From: Apoderus coryli
Taxonomy: Eukaryota > Arthropoda > Insecta > Coleoptera > Attelabidae
Direction of reading: 5' to 3'
Length of the DNA: 64,000 nt
NCBI GenBank assembly: GCA_911728435.2
Contig: OU452210.1
Span: 12,524,001-12,588,000 of the forward strand
The first letter of the stretch is position 1, and every line of letters begins with the position of its first letter. The notes beneath the pieces are model-generated. The model made no database searches. It saw only the letters and a list, made by a program, of their open reading frames with translations, and was not told the origin of the DNA. Below are positions 61,501-64,000 of the stretch, one piece after another. Position numbers and translations under genes: made by a program.

Positions 61501-62193
61501 TTGTTTTCATCTTCAATAAAAATGTGGCATAACTATATATTACGAAATGATTAACCTATATTAATGTTATATTAAAATAAATGTCATTTAGATTTGGTGT
61601 GCACCAATTATTTCCAATTGTCAAACATGACGTACACATATTATTAGATGTTAGATTTTTCAGCTCTAAAACACGTGTTTTTGGAAACAAAATTTATAAA
61701 CATAACAAATATTTTAACTAATTGATACGTTATATATTTAACATGATGAGATTCTATATTTAGTACCTAATACATACGAACATATTCGTTTTGTGTTAAT
61801 AAATATTTATTGTAAGGGGTGTCTTTTCATTTAGATTATTACGATAGCATTTATACAGATAGAAAGCATAGATAATTTCCCTAGTGAATTTTTTTGAAAA
61901 TACCTACATGAAGATATAAATTTTCCCGCGTTTTCACTAACATGAACTTAGTAACAGTGAAAGTGTATCAATTGCAATATTATGATGTATGTTGAATAAG
62001 TAGAAAGTGTAATTTAGACAAATTGTTAGGCTCACCTTTCAGACACAGGCATAGTTTTAGATGTCAGCTCATAAAACTCCTGATTTTTTGGTGTTCCCAA
62101 CAAATCGTCAAAATCAATAGCACTCTCTATATCGAAATCCTCTGACAACAGGGCAGATAGGTCGTAACCTAAGTCAATGCCCGATTCCGCCAT
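19268..62193 (-). CDS. Mitf: Mitf/TFE bHLH leucine-zipper transcription factor, six coding exons
   Basis: Encodes the insect MITF/TFEB/TFE3 orthologue, which binds E-box/CLEAR sites to drive lysosome, autophagy and V-ATPase genes and is held in the cytoplasm by Rag GTPases and TORC1. Coding exons in transcript order are 62193-62036, 51843-51327, 21286-21103, 20568-20327, 20271-20044 and 19531-19268. Splice phases agree and give 530 residues ending at TGA 19270-19268. Features: acidic N-terminus with a YELTSK segment like MITF-A; Rag-binding-type segment (about 65-76); glutamine-rich run (about 81-100); the conserved NPTKYH...VKQYL block (121-148); candidate SUMO site IKNE before the basic region; basic region, HLH and zipper (about 276-378); acidic and serine/proline-rich tail. 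Introns 1 (10 kb) and 2 (30 kb) are full of transposon relics. An undetected small exon in these introns cannot be excluded. Confidence 0.96.
19532..20043 (-). other. Mitf intron 5
   Basis: A 512-base intron. A 94-codon plus-strand frame (19661-19945) crosses it; it has no recognisable motif and overlaps the Mitf shadow frame, so I do not call it a gene. Intron 4 (20272-20326) is only 55 bases. Confidence 0.85.
20044..20271 (-). CDS. Mitf: Mitf coding exon 5 (end of zipper, linker)
   Basis: Encodes residues 368-443. [13 protein letters not shown] completes the zipper exactly as ELEMQARAHGL does in MITF. The following linker is rich in Ser, Asn, His and Asp (a [13 protein letters not shown] run) and ends TIPDTIQK at a GTAACA donor. 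Confidence 0.95.
20327..20568 (-). CDS. Mitf: Mitf coding exon 4 (DNA-binding helix-loop-helix and zipper)
   Basis: Encodes residues 288-367: [20 protein letters not shown] (rest of basic region and helix 1), then a long loop [17 protein letters not shown], helix 2 [17 protein letters not shown], and a heptad zipper to RVQ. The loop is longer than the vertebrate SNDPDMRWNKG loop. I recall the same extension in Drosophila Mitf, so it is probably an insect trait rather than an error. Confidence 0.97.
20569..21102 (-). other. Mitf intron 3
   Basis: A 534-base intron with a short TAA-repeat run near 20611 and one copy of the CACCCTGTATA transposon-end motif at 20985-20995. I see nothing else. 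Confidence 0.85.
21103..21286 (-). CDS. Mitf: Mitf coding exon 3 (pre-basic region)
   Basis: Encodes residues 226-286, beginning [17 protein letters not shown], equivalent to the DDVIDDIISLESS block of MITF. It ends [14 protein letters not shown], the first half of the basic region. NIKNEP contains a psi-K-x-E consensus at the place of the SUMO site NIKREL in MITF. One base of the isoleucine codon is left at the donor. Confidence 0.96.
23291..23335 (+). ncRNA. Hammerhead-like motif, degenerate copy
   Basis: CTGATGATGG at 23300-23309, a short loop, then CCGAAAC and GTT, in the order seen in the copies at 14.6 and 27.9 kb. Stem II is only two or three pairs and stem I has mismatches (one G-C pair, then TTTT against AAAA after a bulge). 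It is probably an inactive relic. Confidence 0.3.
25740..25900 (+). pseudogene. Mariner transposase C-terminal scrap
   Basis: Read across frameshifts and stops, the plus strand gives QG-RFS-PQ, then [15 protein letters not shown] at about 25813-25857. This is the end of the catalytic domain of a mariner (KEKLRGQRFSSPQEAVEAF-type). It is the same transposase region that is tandemly repeated at 59-61 kb, but it is clearly diverged from it. Confidence 0.65.
27911..27970 (+). ncRNA. Hammerhead-ribozyme-like motif, copy B
   Basis: CTGATGA is at 27924-27930. Stem II pairs GGGCAT (27932-27937) with ATGCCC (27942-27947) around a GTGC loop. GAAA is at 27948-27951, stem III is AC-AT-GT, and the triplet is GTA at 27955-27957. 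Stem I pairs GTATA (27919-27923) with TATAC (27958-27962). As in copy A there is one extra T after CTGATGA. About 40 bases downstream, a GTGGAG-AGAC-TTTTATTT tail is shared with copy A, so both belong to one repeat family. Confidence 0.55.
28453..28627. repeat. Diverged direct repeat, two 47-bp copies 128 bp apart
   Basis: TTTATACCAAATGCTTTC begins both copies (28453 and 28581). Each ends in a TAATTTTGAG-like segment after a TTTTTGTC stretch. The mismatches suggest an old local duplication. Confidence 0.6.
29192..29569. mobile_element. Small inverted-repeat element (MITE-like)
   Basis: The ends carry CGTTGATTGAAATATTTAAT at about 29199-29218 and its inverse at about 29542-29561. Outside these, CTAG-containing sequence is also inverted, giving about 26 bp with one indel. 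The body is GC-richer than its surroundings and has no open frame. It contains a third, diverged copy of the terminal motif near 29457. The superfamily is unknown. Confidence 0.6.
29578..29769 (-). other. Open frame of 63 codons with non-random composition, unrecognised
   Basis: The minus strand reads [20 protein letters not shown] and ends [11 protein letters not shown] before TAG at 29580-29578. It has more G+C and a more protein-like composition than the intron around it. It has no ATG start (opens at TTG) and no domain I know. It lies directly beside the inverted-repeat element at 29192-29569, so transposon coding relic is the likeliest explanation; a cryptic exon cannot be excluded. Confidence 0.3.
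31825..31866 (-). other. CTGAAGA...GAAAC motif, possible hammerhead-family relic
   Basis: On the minus strand CTGAAGAAG is followed by a CCCC...GG loop and GTGAAAC, the same layout as the hammerhead-like copies but with the core changed (A for T). Stems are poor. It is listed only because the layout recurs in the window. Confidence 0.2.
33380..33600 (-). pseudogene. Protein scrap, probably from a DNA transposon
   Basis: The minus strand reads [11 protein letters not shown], a stop, then [20 protein letters not shown] followed by FGGSRKK. An acidic linker followed by a GM-VLVK-GGSRK strand resembles the C-terminal domain of some transposon proteins. I recall this layout from pogo/jerky-type DDE proteins, but the match is from memory. 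The upstream sequence to about 33770 is GC-richer. No terminal repeats were found. Confidence 0.35.
39571..39675. repeat. AT-rich inverted repeat (28-base arms)
   Basis: The arms begin TAAATTTTTATTAAAAATTT at 39571 and are matched by the inverse ending at 39675, with about 50 bases between. A copy of the CACCCTGTATA end motif follows at 39717-39727. It is very low complexity, so the pairing may be partly compositional. Confidence 0.55.
44335..44750 (-). pseudogene. LINE (Jockey/CR1-type) reverse-transcriptase remnant with internal deletion
   Basis: The minus strand at 44748-44500 reads [20 protein letters not shown] and then [16 protein letters not shown], matching the AFDxVxHxILLxKLExYGxxG...WFxSYLxNR segment of LINE reverse transcriptases. 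The strand then jumps to the C-terminal part at about 44436-44340, [20 protein letters not shown] and AEH. The sequence between these two parts in an intact LINE is missing, so this is a deleted, dead copy. The plus-strand frame over it is a shadow. Confidence 0.75.
47537..47582. repeat. Two CACCCTGTATA transposon-end motifs 35 bp apart
   Basis: Copies are at 47537-47547 and 47572-47582. The same 11-mer is at 20985, 39717 and 50914, always on the plus strand. It resembles the TA-flanked termini of Tc1/mariner-type elements, here without visible partners. Confidence 0.5.
48231..49309 (+). mobile_element. Broken mariner element interrupted by a LINE fragment
   Basis: The left end TACGAGGGTGGTTTGACATG (48231) and the right end, whose inverse begins TACGAGGATGGTTTCATAAG (49309), form about 28-bp inverted repeats bounded by TA. 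Just inside the right end the plus strand encodes, with stops and frameshifts, FTNLKKWL and [20 protein letters not shown], the C-terminus of a mariner transposase. The catalytic domain is replaced by LINE sequence in the opposite orientation (next entry). Confidence 0.7.
48540..48990 (-). pseudogene. LINE (Jockey/CR1-type) 3' coding remnant
   Basis: The minus strand reads [12 protein letters not shown], then [20 protein letters not shown] and [10 protein letters not shown], and continues with [18 protein letters not shown]. This is the conserved tail of Jockey/CR1-type reverse transcriptases. It has frameshifts and stops. It belongs to the same family as the remnant at 44.3 kb ([14 protein letters not shown]) and sits inside the mariner ends at 48231/49309. 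Confidence 0.75.
49785..50698 (-). mobile_element. Tc1/mariner-like element with long inverted ends and HTH relic
   Basis: AATAAATTCAATTAAAATTC at 49785 opens an imperfect terminal inverted repeat of about 120-130 bp, whose partner ends at 50698. Within the arms, TATACAGGATGTCC (about 49870) and its inverse, GGGACATTCTGTATA (about 50582-50596), are themselves flanked by TA. The minus strand in the middle (about 50310-50120) reads [13 protein letters not shown] and then [13 protein letters not shown], the linker between the two helix-turn-helix domains of a mariner-type transposase. The catalytic part is missing. Confidence 0.7.
51327..51843 (-). CDS. Mitf: Mitf coding exon 2 (Rag-binding-type segment, conserved TFE block)
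   Basis: Encodes residues 54-225. [18 protein letters not shown] corresponds to the SRxxLRxQLMREQ segment that binds active Rag heterodimers in TFEB/MITF. A glutamine-rich stretch and KVPFHSIAV follow, then [20 protein letters not shown], the block conserved in all TFE proteins, and a serine/proline-rich end ([16 protein letters not shown]). CTTCAG acceptor and GTAAGT donor. Confidence 0.95.
51975..52610 (+). other. Exon-like island of unknown origin inside Mitf intron 1
   Basis: Over about 630 bases the composition is far less AT-rich than the surroundings. The plus strand ends in an excellent donor (AACGAG|GTGAGT, 52608/52609). Before that it has a frame from ATG at about 52302 ([20 protein letters not shown], stop after 29 codons). 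A second frame follows from 52372: [20 protein letters not shown], later [18 protein letters not shown]. The minus strand is also open for 83 codons. I do not recognise a protein. It could be a 5' exon with upstream frames, a processed-pseudogene scrap, or regulatory DNA just upstream of Mitf exon 2. It does not splice in phase to Mitf exon 2. Confidence 0.35.
52695..53121. mobile_element. Large foldback (palindromic) element
   Basis: The left arm runs from GATACGAAAAAAAGTAATTC through TTTATTAAACAGGGCGTCTC. It is matched inversely by the right arm through GAGACGCCCTGTTTAATAAA to the end near 53121. Arms are about 200 bp with small indels, and the centre is a nearly perfect short hairpin (GAATTTATGAAAA and its inverse around 52920-52953). 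Almost the whole element is stem, as in foldback MITEs. It has no coding capacity. Confidence 0.8.
54785..54882. repeat. GC-cored hairpin, arms about 45 bp
   Basis: CATGAAATGACCATTTCCTA begins the left arm and its inverse, with small indels, ends at 54882. Both arms contain ATTTCCTACTCGTATGAT-type sequence or its inverse. The tip is GCACTCGCCTGCGGCTCATGC, also partly palindromic (written here as 21 bases only by position 54821-54841). It is probably the subterminal palindrome of a DNA transposon. Confidence 0.7.
55318..55383 (-). tRNA. tRNA-Ala(UGC)-like fossil, 5' acceptor strand lost
   Basis: The minus strand has a D-arm-like GCGGTTATTGATAAAGCG and an anticodon arm with loop TTTGCAT (anticodon TGC, four of five stem pairs). 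A perfect five-pair T stem follows (TTGGG/CCCAA around CTCGAAT), then CTCTGGCA where the 3' acceptor strand should be. The matching 5' strand is absent. It is a tRNA-derived SINE head or tRNA pseudogene, not a functional tRNA. Confidence 0.5.
55540..55865 (+). pseudogene. Truncated mariner transposase with 3' terminal repeat
   Basis: The plus strand reads [18 protein letters not shown], a stop, and later [16 protein letters not shown] with [16 protein letters not shown]. These are the VVHxEFLPxGxTVN and HDNAPAHTS (second catalytic aspartate) segments of mariner. The element closes with TTGAACAAACCTCGTA at about 55850-55865, a classic mariner terminal repeat. The 5' half and C-terminus are missing. 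Confidence 0.8.
56760..57010 (-). pseudogene. Mariner transposase fragment, inverted relative to its neighbour
   Basis: On the minus strand [20 protein letters not shown] and [10 protein letters not shown] match the [19 protein letters not shown]...NPH block (first catalytic aspartate) of the mariner family seen at 57.3 kb. It abuts the plus-strand copy beginning near 57075, head to head. Only about 250 bases are recognisable. Confidence 0.6.
57075..57930 (+). pseudogene. Mariner transposase pseudogene (largest copy)
   Basis: Read with frameshifts, the plus strand gives [20 protein letters not shown] (second HTH and linker), then [18 protein letters not shown] and [18 protein letters not shown], then [43 protein letters not shown], and a C-terminal [13 protein letters not shown] with TAA near 57829 follow. 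Defects are a TGA just before FQQDGA at the place of a conserved W, several frameshifts, and a missing segment after WPPRSCD and after KSLV. The 3' end is near TAAAATACACCCTT (about 57930). Confidence 0.85.
58970..61160 (+). mobile_element. Mariner remnant carrying an internal 278-bp tandem array
   Basis: The left end TACGAGGGCTACACTGAACC (58970) and right end (inverse TACGAGGGTCATC, ending 61160) are mariner-type terminal repeats with TA. Between them lies a tandem array (next entry) whose plus-strand frame encodes a mariner C-terminal catalytic segment. To the right of the array the frame continues as [12 protein letters not shown], as in an intact mariner. The 5' two thirds of the transposase gene is missing. 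Confidence 0.65.
59100..61020 (+). repeat. 278-bp tandem array, about seven units, derived from mariner transposase
   Basis: The anchor GTGCATAATCGCCTGATT occurs at 59245, 59524, 59802, 60080, 60358, 60636 and 60914, a period of 278-279. The middle units (59802-60913) are nearly identical and the outer ones more diverged. Each unit reads on the plus strand [13 protein letters not shown], then [19 protein letters not shown] and [10 protein letters not shown], the SPDLAPxDFFLFPxLKEKLRGQRFSSPEEAV block of mariner. The period is not a multiple of three, so no continuous protein is made. Sixty-odd-codon frames in other phases repeated through the array are shadows. Confidence 0.9.
62036..62193 (-). 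CDS. Mitf: Mitf coding exon 1 (start codon, acidic N-terminus)
   Basis: ATG at 62193-62191 begins [16 protein letters not shown]. An acidic run and [14 protein letters not shown] follow, then two bases of a serine codon and a GTGAGC donor. The SGI and YEL-S segments resemble the MITF-A N-terminus, so this is the long, Rag-regulated isoform type. The codon joins exon 2 in phase. Confidence 0.9.
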
Positions 62194-62480
62194 TATTGTA
62201 TCGAGATTATTTTAATCACAGATATATAGTATAAAAATATTATTTAAAATCGATTATCATTTAAACTGTCATATTCATTTGTCATTATTCAGGTTCGCTG
62301 GACGCGGTTTCTTAGACTACCCAGCAGTGGTACGAACGCAACTGATTTTTTGCCAACAAACAATGTCACGGACAAAGACGATTCTGCGCGCGCACGTTTT
62401 GGTTTACCAATTAGTGGGAAATACGAATTTTTCGTTAGTGATTACATTTATATACACACAACTGGAGATACACCACACAG
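62194..62480 (-). promoter_or_regulatory. Probable Mitf promoter and 5' UTR region
   Basis: The 100 bases before the ATG are very AT-rich. Beyond them, 62290-62420 is distinctly GC-rich for this window, including a GCGCGCGCAC run near 62388, which fits a promoter or a noncoding first exon. No core promoter element is clear. The transcription start is an inference from position and composition only. Confidence 0.4.
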
Positions 62481-62980
62481 ACATAAGTATAAATATTTTT
62501 TATTGCGTTGAAAAAATTATATAAATAAACGTAGGTATTGATACTGCACATTACAAGCTTAATATCCGATCTATTGAATAATTTAATCAATATATGTGCT
62601 GTAGATCAAGTAAAATATATCTTCTTAAAATTGTTAAAAAATCAGTGGCGTAGGTTTGGTGTGCTAGGAGAGGTACACAGAGCAAGCTCTAAAAATCAAA
62701 TGATAAACGCAACAAAAAATATTTAAGAGAAGGGCGCCAAAAGATAAAAGTTGGTCCAGTATCAACAGTAAAAGAGCAAAATATACAGAGAAAATTCCTG
62801 AAAATTCTAACAATTCTAAATGTTTCGATTATCTTGCTAAATTAGATGAACTAAAAACCTCAAATATACGATTTTGTTGAATTTTATATATTGCCATTTA
62901 CAGGGCTGCGTCTTTTTTTACTTTCTCATTTCATACCTAATGCTTTTTTATGCTTTTTCATCAGAAAATGCCTTTCCTCA
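62481..62980. other. Mitf upstream flank
   Basis: AT-rich sequence with chance open frames. I see nothing to annotate. Confidence 0.6.
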
Positions 62981-63640
62981 GCATTTTTGATCACATTTTG
63001 CCTACTGCACTTTTCACCTATTCACTTTGAAGAGAAGGACTCTCAATGGAAGGTATGAAGTCAAACTATGTCGTTTCAAGATAATTTTATCGAAAAAAAA
63101 ACCTGTTCGGAGAAGCGCGACTTTTCAATACTACCTTTGGAAACCAGTTCGCAAAATGTTATACACGGCAGCTGAATATTCTTTGATAGACAGCGGCCGA
63201 TTATTTTTGGGATGAACTGAGTCTTGAAATCCCACCTAACAGAAGCTTACCCGTTTTTCACAAATTTTATCGTCATTTTGTTCGGTATGAAGATGAAGTT
63301 GCCAGAGGGTCAATTGAACCACGAGACCCATTACACACCAATCACATTTCATTTAAATTAAAAGAAGCACTACTGTTACCTTCGTACACTCGTTTGCCGA
63401 TACTATTAACTCTCATAGCTCTTTACATGAAAGAAGATCTATCAGTCGCGTAGGTTGCCAGATATTGCCGTAAATACTCACCATGCAATGTCCATCTCAA
63501 CTTGCTATCCAAAAGAACTCGAAATAGATAACTAGTTCCAATATGCTCAGTCCAAGTGAGATTGACCAATTCTTCATTCTCGTCCATTACTAGGTTCCAG
63601 AGGCAACCTCGGAAACCTCCCTCCACATCGTTCTTGTTTA
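62980..63640. other. Protein-like relic region, both strands, unrecognised
   Basis: The plus strand is open at 63027-63215 (segments VRRSATFQYYLWKPVRKMLY), then in the next frame to 63453: DYFWDELSLEIPPNRSLPVF, later YEDEVARGSIEPRDPLHTNH, ending KEDLSVA. A single frameshift joins the two. The minus strand at about 63640-63423 reads WTEHIGTSYLFRVLLDSKLR and WTLHGEYLRQ, which faintly resembles the LDSKLxW...HxxYL segment of LINE reverse transcriptases. Composition is GC-richer than the flanks. It is probably a decayed transposon or gene scrap; identity unknown. Confidence 0.35.
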
Positions 63641-64000
63641 TAAGAGTTATAATACAACTTATTGACATCGATATGTATTTTTTTTTATTTTTCATCATCA
63701 CATCTAATAATCTACAAGAATTTCATAATATAGTACATAAAATATCCCGGAATCATATTTAATCAATATTTTTGTATTAAACTTCTTAGACTACCATCGT
63801 ATATAATTATTATCGCAAGGCATTGTTAGGTCTAAAGTCTAAATGTTTGTTGTAGATAATGAATAGATGTTATTCTATTCGATTTCATGAAGCACCTTCT
63901 CCATTTGTCAAGAACATTTTTCGTAAACTCTTCTACTCCTAGTTTTTAGGATATCACTTAAAAATAGCTTCAAAAGTAGTGCAAGTCCTAATTGTTAATA
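63641..64000. other. Right edge, AT-rich
   Basis: I see nothing beyond simple AT-rich sequence. Confidence 0.6.

Larger units (their letters stand above)
51844..62035 (-). other. Mitf intron 1 (10 kb)
   Basis: Contains the exon-like island (51.98-52.61 kb), the foldback (52.7-53.1 kb), the hairpin (54.8 kb), the tRNA-like fossil (55.3 kb), mariner fragments (55.5-57.9 kb) and the mariner-satellite (58.97-61.16 kb). I see nothing in 53.2-54.7 kb apart from a TA run near 53680. The 57.95-58.95 and 61.2-62.0 kb stretches also show no recognisable feature. Confidence 0.8.

Noticed and set aside
23689..61677. Three CACGTG E-boxes in Mitf introns (23689, 44106, 61672), suggesting autoregulation
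   Set aside because: At this base composition about four are expected by chance in 64 kb, and none matches a longer CLEAR site.

Overview
This is AT-rich animal nuclear DNA with long introns and many decayed transposons. Protein identities and the transposon content point to an insect; I cannot fix the order, although a beetle-like genome would fit. Two protein-coding genes explain the whole window. Both lie on the minus strand and both could be rebuilt exon by exon with matching splice phases.

Positions 1-17275 hold the 5' half of a kinesin-3 heavy chain, the Khc-73/KIF13 orthologue. Eight coding exons give residues 1-453: the complete motor domain, the neck and the lead-in to the FHA region. 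The gene runs off the left edge. Positions 19268-62193 hold what appears to be a complete Mitf/TFE gene (bHLH leucine-zipper regulator of lysosome and autophagy genes): six coding exons, 530 residues, with a 10 kb first intron and a 30 kb second intron. Mitf lies upstream of Khc-73 in the same orientation, with about 2.0 kb between the Mitf stop codon and the Khc-73 start codon. The sequence does not show any shared regulation.

Almost everything else is intron or flank. Left part (1-17 kb): Khc-73 introns with a perfect 62-base hairpin, a LINE reverse-transcriptase scrap, a short protein-like island and a hammerhead-ribozyme-like motif. Middle (21-51 kb, Mitf intron 2): a mariner scrap, a second hammerhead-like motif, small inverted-repeat elements, two LINE remnants, a mariner with a LINE fragment inside it and a long-inverted-repeat Tc1/mariner relative. 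Right part (51-62 kb, Mitf intron 1): an exon-like island of unknown origin, a large foldback, a tRNA-Ala-like fossil, several broken mariner copies and a mariner-bounded 278-bp tandem array. The last 1.8 kb is the Mitf upstream flank plus a protein-like relic.

The two most interesting observations are the array at 58970-61160 and the hammerhead-like motifs. In the array, a satellite appears to have grown from the C-terminal coding part of a mariner transposase, and both mariner ends are still present. The motifs at 14.6 and 27.9 kb share the catalytic core but have different, compensating stems. No CRISPR arrays, operons or bacterial features are present, as expected.
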